Shown here: piece by piece, positions 1 through 4,800 of the stretch
Position numbering within the stretch: position 1 is the stretch's first letter
How the letters are laid out: each line of letters begins with the position of its first letter
Assembly: GCA_021155845.1 (NCBI GenBank)
Contig: JAJNBK010000148.1
Coordinates: forward strand, 1 to 6,873
Reading direction: 5' to 3'
DNA from: Nitrososphaeraceae archaeon
GTDB lineage: Archaea; Thermoproteota; Nitrososphaeria; Nitrososphaerales; Nitrososphaeraceae
Length of the DNA stretch: 6,873 nucleotides
Translations under genes and position numbers: made by a program
Notes under the pieces: generated by a model
Databases searched by the model: none
The model's input: the letters and a program-made list of their open reading frames with translations, nothing else
What the model was told of the DNA's origin: nothing

Positions 1-348
1 TTAATTCAACAGAAAGGTTATGCTACAACTGTAGAAATTTCCAAATATCTAAATGTTAGTTCCCCAAGTGTCACCAAAATGGTTCAGAGGTTAGATGAGA
101 GCGGTCATCTTAATTATGAGAAATATAGAGGAATCAGCCTTACACATGAGGGGCTCCTTGTTGCTAAAAGTATTCGTGAGAGGCATGGCTTATTGGCGGA
201 TTTCTTTAAAATGATCGGAGTAGACGAAGATTCTGCAAATAAAGACGCTGAGGGAATTGAACATCATTTGCATCCTGAGACACTTAAAAAACTAGAAGAA
301 TTTATAAAGATCGTAAAAAACAACCCCAAACTTATCACATCAGACTAA
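1..348 (+). CDS. mntR: MntR/DtxR-family metal-dependent transcriptional repressor, 5' partial
   Basis: This is a DNA-binding repressor of the DtxR/MntR family, which in known members senses Mn2+ or Fe2+ and shuts off metal-uptake genes. The reading frame is open from base 1, so the start lies before the window; by comparison with Bacillus MntR as I remember it, about 15 N-terminal residues are missing. The visible 115 residues contain the winged helix-turn-helix (residues ~8-50, with SSPSVTKMVQRLDESG as recognition helix and the wing motif YEKYRG) followed by the dimerisation helices. Four MntR metal ligands can be aligned: H62, E84, E87 and H88 (motif EGIEHH). The other two ligands (Asp8/Glu11 in MntR) would lie in the missing part. 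The length without an SH3-like C-terminal domain fits the short MntR type rather than DtxR/IdeR. The family is secure; manganese rather than iron as effector is inferred. Confidence 0.88.
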   Translation, partial: LIQQKGYATTVEISKYLNVSSPSVTKMVQRLDESGHLNYEKYRGISLTHEGLLVAKSIRERHGLLADFFKMIGVDEDSANKDAEGIEHHLHPETLKKLEEFIKIVKNNPKLITSD

Positions 349-450
349 TAGAAGAGAAAAACCTTCATCATTGTAATCTATGTAAAATTTCTGTTTGTTA
401 GTTATAATATATATAACCAGCGATTATTATTACTCTATATCCACACATTT

Positions 451-506
451 AAGAATGCATATCGTTACTGGGTTCGGTGTGATGTGAGATAGACATATTT
501 GACTCT
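451..506 (+). repeat. Dispersed intergenic repeat, copy 1
   Basis: First of three related intergenic sequences on the plus strand. It begins AAGAATGCATAT, has the core GGGTTCGGTG and GATGTGAG, and ends TTTGACTCT. Copies 2 (1652-1702) and 3 (4487-4556) share the core TTCGGTG, then RATGTRAG, and the end TTGAYTC. This copy lacks the GAACCC arm that could pair with GGGTTC in copy 2. It lies about 100 nt after the repressor stop and about 160 nt before the next gene. The rest of the 349-668 intergenic stretch holds only AT-rich sequence and the promoter element near 638. Confidence 0.6.
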
Positions 507-637
507 TGCAACTAGAAAGTGCACTTATAATAAAAACAAAGAATAGATTGAATTTTATTATACGCACACACAAATTCAATAGGACTGACTATCACAATAT
601 GTAATTTTATATATTCTCTAGTGTGTAGCATAGAGCC

Positions 638-644
638 TTTAAAA
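638..644 (+). promoter_or_regulatory. Putative archaeal TATA box for the SRPBCC gene
   Basis: TTTAAAA lies 25 nt before the ATG at 669. In archaea the TATA element sits about 25 nt upstream of transcription start, so this spacing predicts a leaderless or nearly leaderless mRNA. No convincing Shine-Dalgarno sequence precedes the ATG (GAGGGT is within 10 nt but is a weak match), in keeping with that reading. Confidence 0.5.
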
Positions 645-668
645 GTGATGTAATCTACTGAGGGTATT

Positions 669-1160
669 ATGGCAAATGTACAATATGAAACAGACATAAA
701 TGCACCAGTTGAAAAAGTATATGAATACTATACTAATCCAGACAATATCAAAGAAGCATGGCCACGTGATATAGTCAAAGAATCCGAATCAGTTTCAGGT
801 TCAAAAGGTGAAGAAGGCTCTGAAATGAAAGTAAAAGGTCAATACATGGGTAAAGAAGAAGAAATGAGACTTGAAGTAGCAGAGAAAGAACAAAATAGGA
901 GGCTAGTTACAAGGCAAACACAAGGGCCATTTAAGAAATGGGATAGTATTCAGGAATTTGAAGGACGTGGAGGAAATAGTACACATATTAGACATTCAAT
1001 TGATTATGAATTACCAACAACTGGAAAAATTGCAAATATGCTTTCAGGTAGCCAAGCAGACAATAAAATAAGAAAAGGATTAGAGCAGGCTGCTCAAACA
1101 GTAAAGGCAGGCTGCTCAAACAGTAAAGCAAAAGTTAGAGTCTGGCCAGGCTTAATTTGA
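669..1160 (+). CDS. SRPBCC (START-like/polyketide cyclase-type) protein with frameshifted C-terminus
   Basis: This 163-residue protein has the SRPBCC pattern: an opening beta strand with the motif INAPVEKVYEYYTNPDNI, a variable sheet region (MRLEVAEKEQNRRLVTRQT), the strand THIRHSIDYELPTTGKI, and a long C-terminal helix (about 125-146, NKIRKGLEQAAQTVK). Members bind hydrophobic ligands in a deep cavity; no catalytic motif allows a substrate to be named. The C-terminus is abnormal. A perfect 22-bp tandem duplication (1085-1128) shifts the frame after K146, giving the tail AGCSNSKAKVRVWPGLI. With one copy removed, the frame would end QKLESGQA and stop at the TAA of 1153-1155, a natural amphipathic helix end for this family. 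The core fold is intact, so the product may still work. A VOC gene follows 51 nt downstream on the same strand. The family is clear; the function is unknown. Confidence 0.85.
   Translation: MANVQYETDINAPVEKVYEYYTNPDNIKEAWPRDIVKESESVSGSKGEEGSEMKVKGQYMGKEEEMRLEVAEKEQNRRLVTRQTQGPFKKWDSIQEFEGRGGNSTHIRHSIDYELPTTGKIANMLSGSQADNKIRKGLEQAAQTVKAGCSNSKAKVRVWPGLI
1085..1128 (+). repeat. 22-bp perfect tandem duplication inside the SRPBCC gene
   Basis: Bases 1085-1106 and 1107-1128 are identical (unit begins GCAGGCTGCTC and ends CAGTAAAG). Because 22 is not a multiple of three, the second copy is read in another frame and replaces the last 8 expected residues with 17 unrelated ones. The absence of any mismatch suggests a recent event. 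Confidence 0.97.
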
Positions 1161-1194
1161 TTAGAATAACAGAAAAACATACTAGATTATAAGA

Positions 1195-1198
1195 GGAG
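1195..1198 (+). promoter_or_regulatory. Possible ribosome binding site for the VOC gene
   Basis: GGAG within AAGAGGAGATG lies 13 nt before the ATG at 1212, rather far for an optimal Shine-Dalgarno site. The nearer GTG at 1201 is followed in frame by a stop after three codons, so it is not the start. AGATTATAAG at 1183-1192 could alternatively be a TATA element giving a short leader. Confidence 0.35.
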
Positions 1199-1211
1199 AT
1201 GTGAAAAGATA

Positions 1212-1556
1212 ATGGCATCTAGTCATAAAGTAGAACACTTTGAAATTCCAGCAGATAACGTCGAGAACTTGAAGAACTTTTACACTTCATTATTTGGTTG
1301 GCAGTTTGAAAAAGGAGAAACACAAGGCTATTGGATGGTAAAGAATGCAGGTATAAGTGGAGCATTGATGCAAAAAGAAAACCCACAGCAAATATCAACA
1401 CAATTTGTAACAGTCGAATCAATTGAAGACTACATAAACAAAGCAAAACAACTAGGAGCTAGAGTTGTAAAAAATAAACAAGAAATATCAGAAGGCTATT
1501 ATGCAGTATTAGAAGATCCACAAAAAAATACATTTGGAGTGTGGCAAAATAAATAA
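1212..1556 (+). CDS. VOC-superfamily (glyoxalase/bleomycin-resistance/dioxygenase fold) protein
   Basis: This 114-residue protein is a single VOC unit of two beta-alpha-beta-beta-beta halves. The first half starts KVEHFEIPADNVENLKNFYTSLFGWQFEK, a classic opening with the first metal-ligand-position His at H9, followed by YWMVKNAG and SGALMQK. The second half holds TQFVTVESIEDYINKAKQLGARVVKNKQEI, then GYYAVLEDPQKNTFGVWQ. The closing position that is often GLWE in metal-binding members is GVWQ here, so the usual Glu metal ligand appears to be Gln and metal-dependent catalysis is uncertain. Proteins of this length normally act as dimers. The gene follows the SRPBCC gene closely on the same strand and may be co-transcribed with it. 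The family assignment is firm; the substrate cannot be told. Confidence 0.9.
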   Translation: MASSHKVEHFEIPADNVENLKNFYTSLFGWQFEKGETQGYWMVKNAGISGALMQKENPQQISTQFVTVESIEDYINKAKQLGARVVKNKQEISEGYYAVLEDPQKNTFGVWQNK

Positions 1557-1570
1557 TAAAAAGTGAGTTC

Positions 1571-1590
1571 TTTTATTTATTTTATTTATT
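1571..1590 (+). terminator. T-rich stretch after the VOC gene, possible archaeal terminator
   Basis: Positions 1571-1590 are made only of T and A (TTTTATTTATTTTATTTATT), starting 14 nt after the VOC stop. Archaeal RNA polymerase terminates at U-rich runs without needing a hairpin. The runs are only 3-4 T long, so this is a weak call. Confidence 0.3.
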
Positions 1591-1651
1591 ATGTATTAAT
1601 TAATTTGCTGTATAACTATGACTCTTACTTTTTAGTATTCGATAGTTGTAG

Positions 1652-1702
1652 AAGAACCCATATAGTTAGCGGGTTCGGTGAATGTAAGACAGAATTGACT
1701 CT
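1652..1702 (+). repeat. Dispersed intergenic repeat, copy 2, with a 6-bp hairpin
   Basis: This is the most regular of the three copies: it begins AAGAACCCATATAGTTAGC, has the core GGGTTCGGTG and AATGTAAGAC, and ends TTGACTCT. GAACCC (1654-1659) and GGGTTC (1671-1676) are perfect inverted arms around an 11-nt loop, so an RNA from either strand could form a short stem. Like copy 1 it begins about 100 nt after an upstream stop codon. It ends 38 nt before the small membrane gene at 1741. Confidence 0.65.
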
Positions 1703-1740
1703 ATTTTGTTCTTTTTCATTAAAATCTAGTATATTACTGT

Positions 1741-1935
1741 GTGAACAAGGAGCGAATAATCACTATATTAATACTAATGGGGCTATTTGGTGGACTTGTT
1801 GGTGGGCCTATTGCTAGCTTGCTAGATTATCATGCTCCTCCAGTAAAACGCTTCTGGTTATTCATCATTCCAGAATTTATTGGATCTACATGCGCCGGTA
1901 TAATGATATATTATGGAAGATCAAGGAAAAAGTAA
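1741..1935 (+). CDS. Small two-helix membrane protein of unknown function
   Basis: This 64-residue protein has two hydrophobic segments (about residues 6-27, with ITILILMGLFGGLVGGP, and 39-58, with FWLFIIPEFIGSTCAGIMI) joined by a short polar loop (DYHAPPVKR), and it ends in the basic tail GRSRKK. The basic tail suggests that this end faces the cytoplasm. The start is GTG at 1741; a downstream ATG at 1774 would remove most of the first helix, so GTG is preferred, though no strong ribosome site precedes it. The stop overlaps an ATG of the hsdM remnant (TAATG, 1933-1937). I do not recognise a family. The clean hydrophobic pattern supports a real gene, but its small size leaves doubt. Confidence 0.5.
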   Translation: MNKERIITILILMGLFGGLVGGPIASLLDYHAPPVKRFWLFIIPEFIGSTCAGIMIYYGRSRKK

Positions 1936-2515
1936 TGATGACAGAAAATTGTGCTGACATCCTCAGAGGCTCTAGATCCTGTGGATTATCATCAGCCTGT
2001 TATGACTCTATTATTCTTAAAGAGATTAAATGATACTTTTGAAGAGAATGCAGAAAAGCTAATCAAAGACGTCAAGAGTGAGAAAGAAGCATTCCAGATG
2101 ATAAATTACGCAAGCTAATATCCCATTTTAATTCTCCAAGGCTACGTAATTCTGATTTAGAAAGCAATGATATATTTGGTAATGCTTTTGAATATTTGCT
2201 AGAAGAATTCGCTGATGAAACCAAGAAATCAGGGGGCATTTTCTTTACACCTGTAGAGGTCGTCCGTCCGTCTGTGTTAGTTGAATTAGTGCAACCAAAA
2301 GAAGGTATAAGAATTTGTGATCCAACGTGTGACTCTGGTGGTATGCTTATTGAAACAAGAAAGTATGTAGAGCGACATGGTGGGAAATCCAAGAAATCTT
2401 GTTTTAGAAGGACAGAAAGGCAACTATAGAACTGTGGGCATATATGTAAAATGAACATGGTGTTATAGATTTCAGGATAGAATATGGAGATGAACTAGCT
2501 AATCCTAAACTTGTA
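1935..2515 (+). pseudogene. hsdM: Degraded type I restriction-modification methylase subunit (HsdM / N6-adenine methylase)
   Basis: Several frames together spell an HsdM protein. ADILRGS (1953-1973) continues one frame over as LDPVDYHQPVMTLLFLKRL up to KEAFQ (1972-2097). A third frame from 2097 gives DDKLRKLISHFNSPRLRNSD, FGNAFEYLLEEFADETKKSGG, FFTPVEVVRP and the SAM-binding motif I as DPTCDSGGM. After an extra A near 2385 come NPRNLVLEGQKGNY, then KMNMVL and DFRIEYGDELANPKLV in further frames. HsdM normally has a long stretch between the first two blocks, so an internal deletion of perhaps 60-80 residues is inferred there. Motif I has D (GAC, 2331-2333) where G is expected. Catalytic motif IV (N/D-P-P-F or NFPF) and everything after it are missing. 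No hsdR or hsdS is in the window. The gene cannot make an active methylase. Confidence 0.9.
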
Positions 2516-2675
2516 ATATTCCCGCTATCTCCCTTTACTGGAGAGCTCTTGGACTTCATCTCTTCTCCATTGTACCTATTGCTGATGCTGCTTATGGTGC
2601 TATTCCATTGCCGAGCTCAAACGTTCCTTTTCCTACAAGTATCTTCAAGTGGTATCCCATGGATGGATTGCTCTA
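2516..2675. other. GC-richer unassigned stretch between hsdM remnant and receiver gene
   Basis: The stretch 2521-2640 is about 47% G+C by my count, clearly richer than the surrounding sequence. In one plus-strand frame it stays open from about 2512 to the stop at about 2704 (containing YWRALGLHLF, PIADAAYGAIPLPSS and FPTSIFKWYPM), but there is no upstream start codon and it runs into the end of the receiver gene on the other strand. At this GC content such an open frame could occur by chance. It could be a fragment of a foreign or decayed gene, and I recognise no family on either strand. Confidence 0.3.
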
Positions 2676-3047
2676 TTATGACGACAATATTTTTATTTCT
2701 AATTGTTTTTGAACCATACTACTCAATTTACGTAAAGATATTGGCTTTTGAATAAAGCCCTCTATCTTAGCTCCTCCTAAACCTATTGATAATTCAGTAC
2801 TATTGACTTCAAAATCAAATCCATTCATACCTGGCATTCTAACATCAGAAACAACTAAAATGTAATCTTTGCAATTATTCCGAAAATGCTCTAATGCCAA
2901 ATTAGGATCTGTAAATCCAAATACATTCAAACCAACTTTTTGACCAACTTTTTGAAGATATAATTTGATAACATTGAGTATATCAAATTCATCATCGACT
3001 ACTTGTATCAGCATTTGATTTGTATCTTTTTTATCAAACTGCATCAT
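2676..3047 (-). CDS. Response-regulator receiver protein with an internal deletion (probably impaired)
   Basis: This 123-residue stand-alone receiver (CheY-like) domain normally takes a phosphoryl group from a histidine kinase. Visible landmarks are the acidic pocket D18-D19 (QVVDDEFDI), the phospho-acceptor D68 (VVSDVRMPGMNGFDF) and K101 (GFIQKPISL). D68 and K101 are only 33 residues apart, against about 50 in normal receivers. The protein jumps from NGFDF to EVNSTEL, so roughly 20 residues are gone, including the conserved Thr/Ser strand (usually like VFLMTAFE). The join is in frame. A 12-bp tandem duplication also adds one QKVG (residues 32-39). The start may be M1, or M12 closer to the first strand. 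No output domain follows. It is transcribed divergently from the 3246 gene, and a kinase gene lies 1.75 kb upstream on the same strand. Identity as a receiver is firm; activity is doubtful. Confidence 0.78.
   Translation of the reverse strand: MMQFDKKDTNQMLIQVVDDEFDILNVIKLYLQKVGQKVGLNVFGFTDPNLALEHFRNNCKDYILVVSDVRMPGMNGFDFEVNSTELSIGLGGAKIEGFIQKPISLRKLSSMVQKQLEIKILSS
2931..2954. repeat. 12-bp perfect tandem duplication in the receiver gene
   Basis: ACCAACTTTTTG occurs twice in a row (2931-2942 and 2943-2954). On the coding (minus) strand it gives QKVGQKVG where related receivers have one such unit at the end of the first helix, so it adds four residues without changing frame. Confidence 0.93.
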
Positions 3048-3176
3048 ATTATACTACCGACATTCTAAAACACAGCTACTCATAAGCATGATGAATTTAA
3101 TGCAAGCAAAGATTCCAGATGAATAAGAAACTATACCTGAATCTAGCTAATTTGCTTTGCAACAATATGCGTATAA

Positions 3177-3194
3177 TGCAATCAAATGATTGCA
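3177..3194. promoter_or_regulatory. Perfect palindrome upstream of the RHH-like gene, candidate operator
   Basis: TGCAATCA and TGATTGCA form perfect 8-bp arms around the two bases AA. The site ends about 12 nt before a TATA-like TTTTTATTT (3207-3215) and about 50 nt before the preferred ATG at 3246. It lies in the region shared with the divergent receiver gene. A dimeric DNA-binding protein could use it, and the RHH-like product of the adjacent gene is the obvious candidate. This is inference from position and symmetry only. Confidence 0.4.
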
Positions 3195-3206
3195 ATGCAC
3201 ACAACG

Positions 3207-3215
3207 TTTTTATTT
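3207..3215 (+). promoter_or_regulatory. Putative TATA element of the RHH-like gene
   Basis: TTTTTATTT lies about 30-38 nt before the ATG at 3246, which would place transcription start some 5-10 nt before the ATG. This spacing supports the 3246 start over the in-frame ATG at 3186, which would lie upstream of the promoter element. Confidence 0.35.
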
Positions 3216-3245
3216 CACCTATTTGAAGTATATTATAATAAGATT

Positions 3246-3803
3246 ATGCAAGCTCTAAGTAGCAAGATAAAGCCATCGAGTGGTAGCGTTACTCTTAGGT
3301 TTGATAATGAGATACTTACTCAATTAAGGAATGAATCTAATCAGAAAAGAATCAGCCTAAACACATTGGCAAGCCAAATATTTCAATCACATGTAGAATA
3401 TGATACTTATGCCTCTAAGGCTGGCATGGTCTCTTTTCCCAAGTCTTTGCTGATTAGACTTATGGGGGGACTTGACGAGCAAGAAGTAGAAGATTTATCA
3501 AAATATATTGCAAAAAATGAAATTAAGGATATGACTCTTTTGCTTAGAAAAGAATATACTTTATCATCGTTCTTAGATACAATTGAATCATGGCTAAGAG
3601 TATCTGGATTTGCATACAGGCGTGATGAAGATATTACAGATAATCGCACACAGACATTTGTAATACAGCATGATATGGGCAAAAGATGGTCTATGTATTT
3701 TGATAGGCTTTTTAAATATGTTTTTGAAGATCTAAAATTGCGAAAATATAGCTTTGATAATACTGAAAATTCAGTTACATTTAAAATCCAAGTGGAAGAA
3801 TAA
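3246..3803 (+). CDS. Ribbon-helix-helix-like DNA-binding protein with a conserved-looking C-terminal domain of unknown function
   Basis: From the ATG at 3246 the product has 185 residues. The N-terminus looks like a ribbon-helix-helix domain: a beta strand (SGSVTLRFDN, about 13-21), helix 1 (EILTQLRNESNQK, 22-34), a turn (RIS) and helix 2 (LNTLASQIFQSHVEY, 38-52). Such domains bind DNA as dimers through the strand. The remaining ~130 residues contain a helical region (LDEQEVEDLSKYIA, MTLLLRKEYTLSSFLDTIESWLR) and a C-terminal block with HDMGKRWSMYFDRLFKYVFED, then SVTFKI. I do not recognise that part; its tail recalls ligand-sensing alpha/beta domains, but this is only an impression. An earlier in-frame ATG at 3186 would add 20 residues (MIAMHTTFLF...) but falls inside the palindrome at 3177-3194, so 3246 is preferred. 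It diverges from the receiver gene. Probably a regulator, possibly autoregulatory. Confidence 0.72.
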   Translation: MQALSSKIKPSSGSVTLRFDNEILTQLRNESNQKRISLNTLASQIFQSHVEYDTYASKAGMVSFPKSLLIRLMGGLDEQEVEDLSKYIAKNEIKDMTLLLRKEYTLSSFLDTIESWLRVSGFAYRRDEDITDNRTQTFVIQHDMGKRWSMYFDRLFKYVFEDLKLRKYSFDNTENSVTFKIQVEE

Positions 3804-3948
3804 TCACAATTAGGGTCCTCCTACTATCCAGTAACTAATACCTTGCTTACGTCGCTTGTCTTCGACACTTTATTCAAATGATCTGATGTGTTCGATCAAC
3901 CGAATACTTGACAGTGCTTCATTTTACTGATTAGGTAGGTTGCTTGAC

Positions 3949-3971
3949 ACTATAATGATAGTTGCTTTTTT
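3949..3971 (+). terminator. Weak hairpin followed by T6, possible terminator of the RHH-like gene
   Basis: ACTAT (3949-3953) and ATAGT (3958-3962) form a 5-bp stem around AATG, followed closely by TGC and six T residues (3966-3971). It lies about 145 nt after the stop at 3803. The stem is weak; the T run is the more relevant feature in an archaeon. Confidence 0.35.
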
Positions 3972-4018
3972 ATATTTATTTAATAGCTAGTAGTAGTAGA
4001 GGAGCTACAAAACAATGA

Positions 4019-4200
4019 ATGGCAAGCAATCCTGACACGTTTTATTTTTGACTTCGTGGTAGGTGGTCAACTTGCATACTTATAGCCTCTACCTACCTCT
4101 AATAAATCTGATATTCAAACAAATTCTTATAGCTGGTGCAAGCTATGCTGCTCTTTTCGGACATGAAATTATTGAAAAAAGAGATACACGTCAACTTTGA
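4019..4200 (+). pseudogene. Possible decayed small membrane protein gene
   Basis: Three consecutive frames join into one plausible short protein. MASNPDTFYF starts at 4019. DFVVGGQLAYL follows from 4050 in another frame, then LIASTYL, and from 4096 the frame PLINLIFKQILIAGASYAAL continues to GHEIIEKRDTRQL with a stop at 4198-4200. The joined product of about 60 residues would have a hydrophobic centre and a charged end. At least two frame changes are needed, so it would be inactive. I know of no family to confirm it, and chance pieces cannot be excluded. Confidence 0.3.
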
Positions 4201-4486
4201 AAATATCCTGAATTTGTTAGTAATACAAAATTATAATTATTATAGATATTACTCACTTTAGTCAGTTGTTCATATTATACATATACTCTCCTCAAGGGAG
4301 TCGAAGTTTGCATACATATCTAGATAAAATGTCGAGCTAAATTTACAGAAAAAAGTAAAGTGAAAACAAGAAAATATGGCCAATTATTATCTATAACGAT
4401 TAACGATTAAGAATAGATATTGCTTACTATGTAAATATCAAAAAAAACTATAAATGTGCAAGAAAAATTCCATGAATTCTAGTCTT
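4201..4486. other. AT-rich stretch with no recognisable gene
   Basis: I see no coding pattern here. The only local structures are a short imperfect stem at 4285-4301 (ACTCTC, loop CTCAA, GGGAGT, with one G-T pair) and the 7-bp tandem repeat at 4394-4410. The stem could be a terminator-like or small-RNA element, but there is no T run after it on the plus strand. Confidence 0.5.
4394..4410. repeat. 7-bp tandem repeat TAACGAT
   Basis: TAACGAT occurs twice in direct succession (4394-4400, 4401-4407), followed by TAA, the start of a third unit. It is non-coding and resembles the other short tandem duplications in this window. Confidence 0.75.
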
Positions 4487-4556
4487 TAGAACCCACTAAA
4501 AAGCACCGATATCGTAGCGGATTCGGTGGAATGTAAGATAAGACAGAATTGATTCA
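4487..4556 (+). repeat. Dispersed intergenic repeat, copy 3, with a 13-bp insertion
   Basis: The copy begins TAGAACCCA, has GCGGATTCGGTG and GAATGTAAGATAAGACAG, and ends AATTGATTCA. Compared with copy 2 it carries extra sequence between the GAACCC arm and the core. Much of that is AGCACCGATATCG (4502-4514), which is one arm of a long-range inverted repeat. The second hairpin arm reads GGATTC instead of GGGTTC, so the hairpin of copy 2 is weakened here by a C-A mismatch. Confidence 0.6.
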
Positions 4557-4660
4557 AATTTGTCACTCAAACTTTTAGGGATAAAGGAAAGATTAGATCA
4601 AGATAGTATAATGTGTTAATTAGTAGTAGGTTCGATGTAATCAGTTTCGATATCGGTGCT
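4502..4660. repeat. 13-bp perfect inverted repeat around a 133-bp spacer
   Basis: AGCACCGATATCG at 4502-4514 is the exact reverse complement of CGATATCGGTGCT at 4648-4660. The arms would form one long stem in an RNA from this region or could be the ends of a small inserted element. The spacer holds most of repeat copy 3 and a second sequence like its core (AGTAGGTTCGATG, 4624-4636). I see no flanking target duplication and no coding sequence inside. Confidence 0.6.
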
Positions 4661-4800
4661 AAAAGTATGTTCCTGCCTACAATAGCAAAAATAATCTGAG
4701 CTTTAAGGTTTTTCTTATTAGTATTAGGTTTATGTAGATAATTTTTAACACTTTTTTCTTTTCTAACTGTACCTCAATTCTTATACCGTCATTGTTATGA

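Noticed and set aside
451..506. tRNA fragment suggested by GGTTCG in the dispersed repeat
   Set aside because: GGTTCG recalls a T-loop, but no acceptor stem, anticodon arm or matching T-stem can be drawn around any of the three copies.
512..697. Minus-strand open frame of 61 codons before the SRPBCC gene
   Set aside because: It is AT-rich intergenic sequence with no family resemblance, and it overlaps the start and promoter of the SRPBCC gene.
1563..1817. Plus-strand open frame of 84 codons starting at GTG
   Set aside because: It runs through the T-rich tail of the VOC gene and repeat copy 2, has low-complexity Phe/Tyr-rich sequence, and overlaps the more convincing membrane protein at 1741.
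2072..2458. Minus-strand open frame of 128 codons opposite hsdM
   Set aside because: It lies antisense to clear HsdM-coding blocks, so its openness reflects the codon pattern of the former gene on the other strand.
3186..3245. Upstream ATG giving a 205-residue version of the RHH-like protein
   Set aside because: The ATG lies inside the palindrome and upstream of the TATA-like element, and the added residues do not suit the start of an RHH domain.
4394..4660. Possible CRISPR array from the several repeats in the gene-free region
   Set aside because: Repeats are of different kinds and sizes, with no regular spacing and no cas genes.
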